IMG/VR virus record: IMGVR_UViG_3300045947_000147
Span: 1 to 23,372 of that record
DNA from: a virus
Strand: one strand, 5' to 3'
Length of the DNA stretch: 23,372 nt
How positions within the stretch are numbered: position 1 is the first letter of the stretch; the number at the start of each line of letters is the position of its first letter. The notes under the pieces are model-generated. The model was given only the letters and a program-made list of their open reading frames with translations, was not told the origin of the DNA and did not search any database. Positions 1 to 7,118 of the stretch are shown here, in pieces. The position numbers and the translations under genes were made by a program.

Positions 1-37
1 TGCCGCTATACCATTTGCCAATCAGCGCCGTGGTCAT
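1..37 (-). CDS. 5' end of a virion gene following terL (runs off left edge)
   Basis: The large terminase stop codon (TGA, 34-36) overlaps an ATG (35-37) in an ATGA junction, the arrangement used throughout this genome for coupled genes. The new frame stays open to the window edge and reads MTTALIGKWYSG. Twelve residues are too few to identify a family. From usual phage gene order the next gene after terL is often a portal or other head gene, but that is inference only. Confidence 0.4.
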   Translation of the reverse strand, partial: MTTALIGKWYSG

Positions 38-1569
38 CGCGCCACCCCATAGCCGGCCGCCTTCACCTGTACGGGTGCGGTGCCCTGTGGCCGCATGGCT
101 TTCACCGGCGCCTCCGCTGTCACCCAGTAGGAGAGGCAGTCACTGGTATGCGTCCGACGGCTGTAGGGGTCTTTCTGGTTGTAGGTCTTCTTGAGCCCGC
201 CCCGGGGATCCGCCAAGACTTGCTCCAGATCGGTAATCAGCTCCTGGCACTGGGGCGACACGATCACATGCGTGGCCCCGGTTTCATCCCGCAAGGCTAG
301 ATTCATGGCGTTCACCCGGTCCACCTCTAAGGGATTGGCGGCGGGCACTTTCATGCGTAACCGGGCGCTGTATGCTTGCATGAGCTTCAGCAGCATCGTA
401 TAACTCGACTTCGGCGCGTCCTGGGTCAGATGCGAGCGATTGCCCCCGTTTGCATCGCCATAAATCCAGATCTCGTGTGGGTGGCGAGGGTAGCGCTGGC
501 GGAAGGCATCCACCTGGTCTTCGATCACCCCTTCATCGAGCACGATCTCATCGTACACGCGGAACAGGTTGCCATCCCGTTGCCCCAGCACCGTACAGAA
601 GGGGCTCACGTTGAAATCCCAGCACCAGCAGAGCGGTTTATAGGGCGAGAGGGGTGGCTGCTCCCGCACATGGATGGCTCGGGCAAAGTTCCCATACGCC
701 ACCGCTCCGCTGATGCCAGGGATCAGTTCCCCATTCAGCCGAATGCGGCGGGCCAGCGAGCCCAAGGGATAGCGGGCTTCCAGCCGGGCGATTTCTTCGC
801 CACTGATAAAGGGATTATCGTAGATGCTGGCATTAAACAACCCCACGTCGGTTTTGCGGCCTTCGAGAATGGGCGCGATAATTTCCGAGTACACCCAGGA
901 GATCGTCTCGACATGCCCCTCGGGTGGCAGCAAGGTCGCGGTGGCAAACACCCGCAGCCGACGCCCGGCCCCCACGCGAATGGTGGCTTCCTCGTAGTGC
1001 TTCTTGGGTGGGGGCTCATCGAAGGAAATAAAGTCCAATCCCGCGCCCGCGCTCTTGCTGGCCAGCGCCTCACAGCTCTTATACACCGCGACCGACCCAC
1101 TCTTGAGCCGCAGCTCCTGATCGCCTGGCCGCCATTCCGCAATCTCTCTGGCCGGGATGAAGGGCTCGGGCTGTCCCGGCTTGGTGTGCCCGTTGTCGAA
1201 CAGGGCCGGCTGCAGCACGTCCCGAATCACGTTGCCATCCAGGCCAAAGATCCAGCCACTGGTGGCGCGGTCTCGTACCTCCAGACTGGTGCCATCGGGG
1301 AGCGTGCTATAGGCGCTGTGAATGGGCTCGATGCCTTCGCGCAAGAGCTTTGCCGTACACCAGCTATTGATCGCCGTCTTGCCCCAGCGATTCGAGCCCA
1401 CGGCCCAATTCTCCCACTTGCCGCTGATCTCGGGGTGCAACACGCTGTCGGCAAAGGGGCGCTGTTTCACCGTGGGCTGGAAGTGCCGCATGGGGTCGCT
1501 GGCCTGGCGTTGAGCCAGAGTGAGACTGGCGATGCGCTGAAAGAGGGCAATCTCGTCAGGGGTGGGCAT
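34..1569 (-). CDS. terL: Terminase large subunit (packaging ATPase/nuclease)
   Basis: Motor of DNA packaging: the N-terminal ATPase drives DNA into the prohead and the C-terminal RNase H-like nuclease cuts concatemers. The 511-aa protein shows a Walker A-type loop GSNRWGKT (58-65), a Walker B strand ending LDFISFDE (178-185), a coupling-type FATAT (209-213), and three acidic nuclease positions: D318 in WDFN, D372 in YGDA and D477 in HTSDCLSYW. Length is normal for the family. The frame is open further upstream to 1662, but the ATG at 1569 is chosen because AGAGGT lies about 10 bases before it and the longer version has an Arg/Cys-rich unlikely N-terminus. It overlaps the upstream zinc-knuckle gene by 14 bases and the next gene by 4, so it should be translated from one late mRNA. 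Confidence 0.93.
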   Translation of the reverse strand: MPTPDEIALFQRIASLTLAQRQASDPMRHFQPTVKQRPFADSVLHPEISGKWENWAVGSNRWGKTAINSWCTAKLLREGIEPIHSAYSTLPDGTSLEVRDRATSGWIFGLDGNVIRDVLQPALFDNGHTKPGQPEPFIPAREIAEWRPGDQELRLKSGSVAVYKSCEALASKSAGAGLDFISFDEPPPKKHYEEATIRVGAGRRLRVFATATLLPPEGHVETISWVYSEIIAPILEGRKTDVGLFNASIYDNPFISGEEIARLEARYPLGSLARRIRLNGELIPGISGAVAYGNFARAIHVREQPPLSPYKPLCWCWDFNVSPFCTVLGQRDGNLFRVYDEIVLDEGVIEDQVDAFRQRYPRHPHEIWIYGDANGGNRSHLTQDAPKSSYTMLLKLMQAYSARLRMKVPAANPLEVDRVNAMNLALRDETGATHVIVSPQCQELITDLEQVLADPRGGLKKTYNQKDPYSRRTHTSDCLSYWVTAEAPVKAMRPQGTAPVQVKAAGYGVAR

Positions 1570-1714
1570 GCGGTTTGACCTCTTGGGCGTGACAGGCGCT
1601 GCAGAGATACCACGTCGGCACCTTGACCGCTTCGGGCTCGTGGTAGGGCAGCTCACGCCCACAGATACAGCAGCGCACGGTGGTCGTGTCGTCTGACTTT
1701 TCTGCCGTCGCCAT
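1556..1714 (-). CDS. 52-aa zinc-knuckle protein between the terminase genes
   Basis: A short ORF whose ATG (1712-1714) overlaps the TGA of the small-terminase-like gene (TGATG) and whose end overlaps the terL start by 14 bases, so it is translationally linked on both sides. The protein has two paired-cysteine knuckles, CCIC (15-18) and CSAC (38-41) followed by H42, with about 20 residues between them, typical of a treble-clef or zinc-ribbon fold. HNH endonucleases often sit beside terminases and begin with similar knuckles, but no His-Asn-His catalytic region follows, so a nuclease role is not supported. It could be a structural or packaging accessory. The reading frame and spacing are seen directly; the function is unknown. 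Confidence 0.65.
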   Translation of the reverse strand: MATAEKSDDTTTVRCCICGRELPYHEPEAVKVPTWYLCSACHAQEVKPHAHP

Positions 1715-2118
1715 CACGCGGCACTCCCCGGTAGAAGCTGCAAGGCGTCGTCCTGGCGCCCGGTGCTGAGCGCGTCCAAAAAGGCGGACAATTCCAGGTC
1801 ACTCATCATAATAATGGCCTGGATATGCGTCTGGGTAATGTTGAGGTCGATGGTTTCTTTCGGCTTGCCCCAGAGGTGCTCGGCGAAAAACTTCTCCATG
1901 TGGGGCGCGTCGCCGGCCTTGAGACGAACCTTCAGAGCCGCTAGATACTCGGGGTCCAGCAGGTGAATCGAGGCGAGTTCCTTGATGGGCGTGACTTCGA
2001 GGGTGGCGCGATGCTTGGCGCCCTTGGGCTTGCCAGGATTGCCAGCCGCAAACCGACCGTTAGCGGTCCGATTTGCGTCGGATTTAAACCGTATTCGTGC
2101 GGGTTTTTGCGCAGCCAA
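1714..2118 (-). CDS. Small terminase-like protein (DUF5681-type N-terminus)
   Basis: A 134-aa protein directly upstream of terL (with the zinc-knuckle gene in between), the usual position of the terminase small subunit that recognises packaging-site DNA. The N-terminal stretch NGRFAAGNPGKPKGAKHR (21-38) matches the basic GNPGxPKGxxxR signature of DUF5681, often found at the start of phage packaging or DNA-binding proteins. The remainder is predicted helical. No ATG is available: an in-frame TAA lies about 45 bases upstream and the only sensible start is TTG at 2118, without a strong Shine-Dalgarno. A GC-rich hairpin lies just upstream. Assignment as TerS rests mainly on position and size. Confidence 0.6.
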   Translation of the reverse strand: MAAQKPARIRFKSDANRTANGRFAAGNPGKPKGAKHRATLEVTPIKELASIHLLDPEYLAALKVRLKAGDAPHMEKFFAEHLWGKPKETIDLNITQTHIQAIIMMSDLELSAFLDALSTGRQDDALQLLPGSAA

Positions 2119-2124
2119 GATGCA

Positions 2125-2142
2125 CCACCGCCATGGTGGCGG
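2125..2142 (-). promoter_or_regulatory. Hairpin in the leader of the terminase operon
   Basis: Nested inverted repeats CCACC/GGTGG (2125-2129 with 2135-2139) and CCGCCA/TGGCGG (2128-2133 with 2137-2142) share a CCATGG centre. They sit between the minus-strand promoter candidate and the TTG start of the small-terminase-like gene, about 7 bases from the start codon, so in mRNA the hairpin would lie across the ribosome entry region. A translational control role is inference; a DNA-binding operator is the alternative. Confidence 0.4.
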
Positions 2143-2167
2143 CGTTCTGTCCCTACTTTATCAGACA

Positions 2168-2197
2168 CTTATACCATATGCAAGATAATACCGTAAA
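2168..2197 (-). promoter_or_regulatory. Sigma70-like promoter candidate for the minus-strand late operon
   Basis: On the minus strand TTTACG (2192-2197) and TATAAG (2168-2173, five of six consensus bases) are 18 bp apart. Transcription would begin near 2161, giving a leader of roughly 40 nt before the TTG at 2118. It is the best promoter match upstream of the terminase genes. The hexamers are visible; use by host RNA polymerase is inferred. Confidence 0.45.
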
Positions 2198-2278
2198 TTT
2201 CTTTATTCCCCCCTTGCGCACCTGGTGATGACGCCGGCACCACGCATCAGCCGACCTCATACACCATTTCCTTATGTT

Positions 2279-2295
2279 TTGTCATGTATTGTCAT
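2279..2295 (+). repeat. Direct repeat TTGTCAT x2, 10-bp period (operator candidate)
   Basis: TTGTCAT occurs at 2279-2285 and again at 2289-2295, exactly one helical turn apart, so two bound subunits would lie on the same DNA face. Ribbon-helix-helix repressors commonly bind such tandem half-sites, and a small RHH-like gene starts about 145 bp downstream. The repeats are seen directly; regulator binding is inference. Confidence 0.35.
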
Positions 2296-2369
2296 AGAAC
2301 AATTCCACTTCTGGATATATCCCATACATTATATGTGCAATATATTTTTCGTTCGACTCATAATTCCCC

Positions 2370-2398
2370 TTGACTTGGTTCCCTGACTGCCACATATT
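2370..2398 (+). promoter_or_regulatory. Sigma70-like promoter candidate for the early operon
   Basis: TTGACT (2370-2375, five of six consensus bases) is followed after 17 bp by CATATT (2393-2398, four of six). Transcription would start near 2405, about 35 nt before the first early gene, whose AGGGG ribosome binding site is at 2431-2435. No other good match lies closer to that gene. Confidence 0.5.
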
Positions 2399-2439
2399 AG
2401 GGTAGTCATCAGCTTAAATCATAGCACTAAAGGGGATCG

Positions 2440-2646
2440 ATGGCCATGTTTGACAATAAGTTGCTGAACATTCCGGTTGACAAACGCACCCATCAAATTC
2501 TCCGAGTGCTGGCCGCAGGCAGAGGCCTGAAATTGCGAGAGATACTCGAAGAATTTGCCAAACCGTATGAATATCTCCTGGCGCCGTTCGAAAAGCCAAA
2601 CGGCCATAAATCAGTACTGCCGTCCCACGACCAGGACGGCAAGTAG
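2440..2646 (+). CDS. Small ribbon-helix-helix-like DNA-binding protein, candidate early regulator
   Basis: A 68-aa protein, first gene of the rightward operon. The segment LLNIPVDKRTHQILRVLAA followed by a short turn and LREILEEFAKPY (about 8-43) reads as a beta strand plus two amphipathic helices, the layout of Arc/CopG-type RHH repressors; the C-terminal 20 residues are polar and probably disordered. Two in-frame ATGs compete: 2440 (4 bases after AGGGG) and 2446 (10 bases after it); the protein differs by only two residues. Its position beside a direct repeat and palindrome suggests autoregulation or early/late control. The RHH assignment is by pattern only. Confidence 0.6.
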   Translation: MAMFDNKLLNIPVDKRTHQILRVLAAGRGLKLREILEEFAKPYEYLLAPFEKPNGHKSVLPSHDQDGK

Positions 2647-2670
2647 GCTCCTGACACGTTGCGGTGAATT

Positions 2671-2964
2671 GTGCCCAACACACATCACGACTATTGCCCG
2701 ATATTGCACGGACCTGACAAATGCCCAAACTCGTGCGCGTGCCCGCAAGGCTATGTGTACCTAGGGCGCCAGGCGTGGATTGTCGGCCTGGGGATGTCAG
2801 GAGCCCAAAACCATCATATCGGTGCACAGGCGTGGCGTCTATATGCCCCACGTCAGGCAGGGGCCCCATCAGCGTCTGGCGGCGTTTACGGGCCTCACAG
2901 CACCAGCGCTGGCCTGGTGGAGGGGCATTCTCTCATGTGTAAGATGGCGATGGGTAGGCCATGA
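2671..2964 (+). CDS. Hypothetical 97-aa protein coupled to the helicase
   Basis: The GTG-initiated frame ends in TGA that overlaps the helicase ATG (ATGA, 2961-2964), the junction style of real genes here, and it fills an otherwise empty 314-bp gap. The N-terminus is rich in Cys and His (HHDYC, then C18, C22 and C24), which could bind a metal; the rest is Gly/Ala/His-rich and resembles no family I know. The ribosome binding site is weak, and two other frames are open over part of the same stretch, so the gene remains uncertain. If wrong, the region is an untranslated spacer. Confidence 0.4.
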   Translation: MPNTHHDYCPILHGPDKCPNSCACPQGYVYLGRQAWIVGLGMSGAQNHHIGAQAWRLYAPRQAGAPSASGGVYGPHSTSAGLVEGHSLMCKMAMGRP

Positions 2965-4562
2965 CGACGATTGCCCTCCGACCGTATCAATTGGAAGCCA
3001 TCGAAGCAGCCGAGAAAGTGCTGGCGCAAGGCCATCATCCGGTGCTGGCGTTGCCCACCGGGGCAGGTAAAAGCCTGGTGCTGGCAGAGATCGCCCGGCG
3101 CCATGATGGGCGTGTGTTGGTGGCCACGCATCGGCAGGAACTGCTGCAGCAGAATATCCGCGCCTTGGCGCAGCTCTCCGGCCTGGAGTCGGCCGGCATC
3201 TATTCGGCCGGCCTGGAGCGACGGGAGGCGGAGGCACGGGTGGTGTTCGGCGGTATCCAATCGATCTATCGCCACATGGAGCGCCTGCAGGCGTGGCGAC
3301 CGTTCTCCCTGGTCATCGTCGATGAATGCCATCTGGTGCCGCCCAAGAGCGCCAACGGGGCCATGTATGCCCAGGTCTTCGCCGCCTGCCCAGAGGCTCC
3401 ACGAGTGGGGTTGAGTGCCACACCCTACCGCTTGGAAGGCGGACAGGTCTGGGGCGAGTCCGATAGCTGGTTCGATGTGCTGGCCTATGAGGTTGGCATC
3501 CGGGCTTTAATTCCCGACTATCTGGCGCCGTTGCGGGGCATTCTGACCGCCCATAATGTCGACGTGGCTGGGGTGCGCACGCGCCAGGGGGATTATGTCC
3601 TGAGCGATCTCAGCCAGAAGGCGTGCGATCAAGATCTGGTCGAAGGCGCCCTTGATGAGCTGTGCCAGCTGGCGCAGGCGCGGCGCTCTTGGCTGCTCTT
3701 TTGCGTCGATGTGGCCCATACCCGGCTCGTCACTGAACGCCTGCAGGCCCGCGGCATTGCCTGCGACCTGATCACCGGCGACACGCCCAAGGATCAGCGC
3801 GCCGACATTCTGGGCCGGTTCGATCGAGGCGAGCTGCGGGCGCTGGTGAATTGCCAGGTCGCCACCACGGGCTTTAATTTGCCCGATGTCGACGCCATTG
3901 CCATGCTGCGGCCCAGCCAAAGCAAATCCTTAATCGTGCAGATGATCGGCCGGGGGTCCAGGCAAGCGCCCGGCAAAGAGGATTGCCTCATCGTTGATTT
4001 CGCCGGCAATCTCGATCGTCATGCCCCATTGCATGAAATTCCCTCCATCGAATCCTCCCCCGCACGCGAGGCCCGAGACGCCCGAGAACGCCAGAAACGC
4101 CAGGAAGCCGCCGAACGCCTCAAGCAATACCAGCACAGTACCAAAGCCTCCACCCGTGACCCATTTGGTGAGGATCAGCCCGTTGGCCTCGTGCGTGGTG
4201 TCCTGAAAGCGATCTACGAGTTGCAGCCCAGCAAGAAGTATCCCGGCAAGCAGAATCTTGTGGTGTCGTATCTGCTCGACGGGCAGCCCAAGTGGGTGCG
4301 CCAGTGGGTGACGCTGGAATATGAGGGTGGCGCCCAGTGGTATGCCCGGCAATGGTTCGCACGTCGGGGGGTGTCAATGCCGAGTACGGCGGCGGAGGCG
4401 TTATCCCAGGCGCATCAGGGGCGTTACCCGACACCACAAGGGGTCGTGCTGCTCCCCGAAGGCAAGTATATGCGCATCGTCCTTGAGCATTTTGGCAGTA
4501 TCCAGGACGTGCGATCCTACGACGACGACACCGAGGATGCCTATGCCCACGCCGACGATTGA
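2961..4562 (+). CDS. RadD-like superfamily 2 DNA helicase
   Basis: A 533-aa SF2 DEAD/DEAH-type ATPase. Visible motifs: LRPYQ (Q-like, 6-10), Walker A PTGAGKS (32-38), DECH (121-124), SAT (152-154), TGF in motif V (around 303-305) and QMIGRGSRQ motif VI (327-335), followed by DCLIVDFAGN. The order, spacing and wording closely match E. coli RadD/YejH (LRPYQ, PTGAGKS, an AGL-R-E segment, IGRG-R-APGK-DCLI-D-AGN). The cysteine-rich zinc region that RadD carries after the helicase core is absent; instead there is a charged linker (about 365-395) and a distinct C-terminal domain with WVRQWVTLEYEGGAQWYARQ. RadD acts in recombination and repair, so a role in phage recombination-dependent replication is likely. 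It overlaps the primase gene by 20 bases. Confidence 0.85.
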   Translation: MTTIALRPYQLEAIEAAEKVLAQGHHPVLALPTGAGKSLVLAEIARRHDGRVLVATHRQELLQQNIRALAQLSGLESAGIYSAGLERREAEARVVFGGIQSIYRHMERLQAWRPFSLVIVDECHLVPPKSANGAMYAQVFAACPEAPRVGLSATPYRLEGGQVWGESDSWFDVLAYEVGIRALIPDYLAPLRGILTAHNVDVAGVRTRQGDYVLSDLSQKACDQDLVEGALDELCQLAQARRSWLLFCVDVAHTRLVTERLQARGIACDLITGDTPKDQRADILGRFDRGELRALVNCQVATTGFNLPDVDAIAMLRPSQSKSLIVQMIGRGSRQAPGKEDCLIVDFAGNLDRHAPLHEIPSIESSPAREARDARERQKRQEAAERLKQYQHSTKASTRDPFGEDQPVGLVRGVLKAIYELQPSKKYPGKQNLVVSYLLDGQPKWVRQWVTLEYEGGAQWYARQWFARRGVSMPSTAAEALSQAHQGRYPTPQGVVLLPEGKYMRIVLEHFGSIQDVRSYDDDTEDAYAHADD

Positions 4563-6792
4563 TCTCGGGATCACCGAGCGCTTTTTCGAGACGATGCTGG
4601 GGCCAGACTGGGCCAGCGAGACGCTGATTCTACAAGCCTTCGACGATGATAAGGATCGCATCCGCCGTGAACGCCGGATTGCCAAGATGAAAGGCAGGCC
4701 CTACCGATCGCCTCGAGCGCATACGGCTGTCGGTGTCTGGGCACAAGTCAAGGACCGCGCAATCTCCTGGGCAAAAGATGGCTGCTGTGTTTCATGGGCC
4801 ATTCAGCGCTTTGAGGGTAAGCGACGCGATCACCCGGACTATTTCCGTGGGATTCGCTGTGTGGCCCTTGACTTCGATACGCCCGATCAGCCGTTGCCCG
4901 AGTTCCCGCTGACGCCCCATGCTGTGGTCGAGACGAGCCCAGGGAAATATCACGTCTACTGGCGTGTCGATCTCAGCCGAGAGGCCTATGATCGGCTCAT
5001 GCCCGTCCTCATTGATCGGTATGGCGCCGATCCCAATGCGGCTGATGTGTGTCGGGTCTTGCGCTTGCCTGGGTTTCCACACCAAAAGAAGGATAGCCAA
5101 AAGGCGCTTGAGAAGTTACCCACACTCGTCACGGTACGGACCACGACGAATGGACATGTCGATGAGCCCTTATCTCTCTCGGTCATTCACGCGGAGGCAT
5201 GGCCGATTCCGACCGAAGAGCCTGTACAGGCCACACGCGCTGGAAATCATCTGAATGGTCAGCCTGGGTCTTCGCCGGCTAGACGCAAAAGCTATCCCGC
5301 CATCCTCCCGAGTGCCGGCCCATTCGACTTTCCGGCCATCACCAAGGCGCTGGCGTGCATCCCCTCCGAAGGGCGCCAGACCTGGCTCACCGTGGGCATG
5401 GCGCTGGCCAGCATCAGCCATCCCCGAGCTCGGCTGCTGTGGGACGATTGGAGTCAGCAGAGCGACAAGTACGACCCGGATGATCAGTCGCGGACGTGGG
5501 ATAGCTTTAAAGAGCATACGGCGCGGGTGTCGGAGGAGTCGGCACGGGTGGGATTGGGCACCTTGTTCCATCTGGCCCGGCAGCATGGCTATGTGCCCGA
5601 TGCCGCGGCGAGCTGGAAGCGTGACCTCATCACCACCCGCAGTGGTGAGCCCACCGAGAATGTCACCAACGTCTGTCTGTGGCTGACCCATGACGAGACG
5701 TGGCAAGGGCGCTTCTGGTGGGATGCCGTCGCCAATGTGCCGATGTGCGACGATGCCGTGGTGGGAGATCAGCTCGTGACCGATATCGCGCATTGGTTGG
5801 GGCAACAAGCCCGGATCCCCATTCGCTCGCTGCGCCTGGTGGAGCGCTGCATCACCGCCGTCTGTCAGCAGACCGCCCGTGACCCCATTGTCGAATGGCT
5901 CGATGCCCTGCCGCCGTGGGATGGCATCGAACGCCTGGAGTCCTGGCTCGAAGATGTAGCCGAGGCGCCAGGCAGTGCCTATGGCCGAGCCGTCTCCCGC
6001 CTGATTCCTGTGTCCATGGTGGCCCGCGCCAAGGCCCCAGGCTGCCTGTACCGCTATGTGGTGATCCTCGAAGGCCCGGAGGAGAGCGGCAAGAGTTCGC
6101 TGGTGCGGGCGCTTGGGCAACGCTGGTACGCCAATATGAGCATGATGCTGGAGAGCAAAGAGAGTCATATGGCGATCCAGGGCGTGTGGGTCGCCGAGTT
6201 GACCGAGCTGGATTCGCTCACACGCAGCGAAGAGAACCGCATCAAGAGCTTCCTCACCATGACGCAGGACGACTATGTCCCTAAGTATTCGAATACCCGC
6301 GTCAAATATCCCAGGCGTACCGTCTTTGTGGGAACCACCAATGAGCAAGAATACCTCAAAGGGCTCTCAGGCAATACGCGCTTTTTACCTATTCCTACTC
6401 GTGCGATTGACGTGGATCTGTTTGAAGCCATGCGCGAGCAGCTCTTTGCCGAGGCGCTGGTCTATGTCGCCACCCATCCGCAGCAGTGGTGGGACGTGCC
6501 CACGGCGGTCAAGATCGAGGCCAGCCTGGAACGCGATGTGCGCCGGCATACCAACGAGTATGAGGAGCGCATCGCCGAATGGTTGTTGCCCCTGGTCGCC
6601 CAGGGCAAGCAGCGGGTGAGCTGGCCCGAGATCGCCGAACAAGTCCTCAAGATCACCAGTCCCGAAGCGTGGAAAGATACCCGCCTCCTGGCCCAAGTGC
6701 GTGCCGCTATGCGGGCCTTGGGATGGGTGCGGAAACCCGTGCGTGATGGCCTCATCACACGGCGCCTGTGGATCAAAGCCGACAGCTCCTAG
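4543..6792 (+). CDS. Primase-polymerase-like / VirE-family ATPase fusion (replication initiator)
   Basis: A 749-aa multidomain replication protein. The N-terminal half resembles RepB-type primases: an acidic VALDFD motif (107-112), KYHVYW (135-140) and ADVCRVLRLPG (167-177). A PriCT-like helical domain follows (about 260-353, FDFPAITKALACIPSEGRQ...WLTVGMAL). The C-terminal half is a VirE-type P-loop ATPase with Walker A GPEESGKSS (511-519), a Walker B-like VWVAELTEL (548-556) and a sensor TVFVGTTNE (593-601). It would make primers and open DNA at the phage origin. The frame is open back to 4321, but that extension is Arg/Cys-rich and antagonistic to the helicase gene; ATG 4543, with GAGG six bases upstream, is preferred. 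The intergenic GTAAC cluster immediately downstream is a candidate target site. Confidence 0.85.
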   Translation: MPTPTIDLGITERFFETMLGPDWASETLILQAFDDDKDRIRRERRIAKMKGRPYRSPRAHTAVGVWAQVKDRAISWAKDGCCVSWAIQRFEGKRRDHPDYFRGIRCVALDFDTPDQPLPEFPLTPHAVVETSPGKYHVYWRVDLSREAYDRLMPVLIDRYGADPNAADVCRVLRLPGFPHQKKDSQKALEKLPTLVTVRTTTNGHVDEPLSLSVIHAEAWPIPTEEPVQATRAGNHLNGQPGSSPARRKSYPAILPSAGPFDFPAITKALACIPSEGRQTWLTVGMALASISHPRARLLWDDWSQQSDKYDPDDQSRTWDSFKEHTARVSEESARVGLGTLFHLARQHGYVPDAAASWKRDLITTRSGEPTENVTNVCLWLTHDETWQGRFWWDAVANVPMCDDAVVGDQLVTDIAHWLGQQARIPIRSLRLVERCITAVCQQTARDPIVEWLDALPPWDGIERLESWLEDVAEAPGSAYGRAVSRLIPVSMVARAKAPGCLYRYVVILEGPEESGKSSLVRALGQRWYANMSMMLESKESHMAIQGVWVAELTELDSLTRSEENRIKSFLTMTQDDYVPKYSNTRVKYPRRTVFVGTTNEQEYLKGLSGNTRFLPIPTRAIDVDLFEAMREQLFAEALVYVATHPQQWWDVPTAVKIEASLERDVRRHTNEYEERIAEWLLPLVAQGKQRVSWPEIAEQVLKITSPEAWKDTRLLAQVRAAMRALGWVRKPVRDGLITRRLWIKADSS

Positions 6793-6802
6793 CTCATCTG
6801 CC

Positions 6803-7102
6803 GTAACGATTACAGTCTGTTACGTTTTTCACCTTCCACCTAACACCTGGATTTTATTCACATGTTACAGCGTTACGTCTCGTTTCAGTCCTTTTATAAA
6901 ACCGTATCTCCAGGGGGAACCATGTATAGGGTAGCCATATGTCATATGGCAGATACCGTATATGGCAAATGGCAGACATTTATCCAAAGTTGTACACACT
7001 TTTCTCTTTCTTCTGTAACTTCTAGTAACAGTGTAACAAGTAAAGAATATCAAAGAGTTAGAGCGTTACACTCGACTCGGCAGCACTGTAACGGAGCGTA
7101 AC
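6803..7102. repeat. Cluster of ten GTAAC/GTTAC motifs (iteron-like)
   Basis: GTAAC on the plus strand starts at 6803, 7015, 7025, 7033, 7088 and 7098; its complement GTTAC starts at 6819, 6864, 6872 and 7065. Several extend to yGTAACr. Paired copies are 8 or 10 bp apart (6864/6872, 7015/7025/7033, 7088/7098), about one helical turn. In random sequence fewer than one copy would be expected in 300 bp. They flank the primase-ATPase gene and the start of the next operon, fitting iterons for an initiator or operators for a regulator. Confidence 0.65.
6934..6950. promoter_or_regulatory. Perfect 8-bp inverted repeat with one-base centre
   Basis: GCCATATG (6934-6941) and CATATGGC (6943-6950) are exact inverted copies around a single T. 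A further ATATGGCA copy follows at about 6959-6966. It lies in the middle of the motif-rich intergenic region and looks like a dimeric protein binding site; as RNA the one-base loop would not form a normal hairpin. Confidence 0.4.
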
Positions 7103-7118
7103 AGTGAGGAAATACCCG

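Larger units (their letters stand above)
2119..2439. other. AT-rich divergent intergenic control region
   Basis: This 321-bp stretch separates the leftward terminase operon from the rightward early operon and is much more AT-rich than the genes. It holds no convincing ORF. It contains the leader hairpin and promoter candidate for the minus strand, a promoter candidate for the plus strand, two exact TTGTCAT copies 10 bp apart (2279-2285 and 2289-2295), and the palindrome ACATTATATGT (2326-2336). The arrangement fits an early/late switch region with repressor or activator sites. Confidence 0.55.
6793..7118. other. AT-rich intergenic region, candidate replication origin
   Basis: A 326-bp gap between the primase-ATPase gene and the next small gene, clearly richer in A/T than its surroundings. 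It contains ten copies of GTAAC or its complement, the perfect palindrome at 6934-6950, a TATAAA box (6895-6900) and two poorer hexamer pairs such as TTGTAC (6990-6995) with TGTAAC (7014-7019). No convincing long gene is present. Repeats plus AT-rich DNA beside an initiator-like gene is a classic origin arrangement, but promoter/operator function is equally possible. Confidence 0.5.

Noticed and set aside
376-1578. Long plus-strand frame of about 400 codons
   Set aside because: It lies opposite the large terminase, which has clear ATPase and nuclease motifs; the product has no family features and reflects GC-rich antisense openness.
4321-4542. N-terminal extension of the primase-ATPase to 4321
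   Set aside because: The extra 74 residues are Arg/Cys-rich, overlap the helicase gene in another frame, and ATG 4543 has a GAGG site at proper spacing.
5170-6348. Long minus-strand frame of about 390 codons
   Set aside because: Antisense to the VirE-type ATPase, with no recognisable domain and no ribosome site.
6922-7101. 59-codon plus-strand frame with a good AGGGGG ribosome site in the candidate origin
   Set aside because: Codon use is unlike neighbours, the product has no features, and it is crossed by the palindrome and GTAAC motifs. A short real gene cannot be fully excluded.
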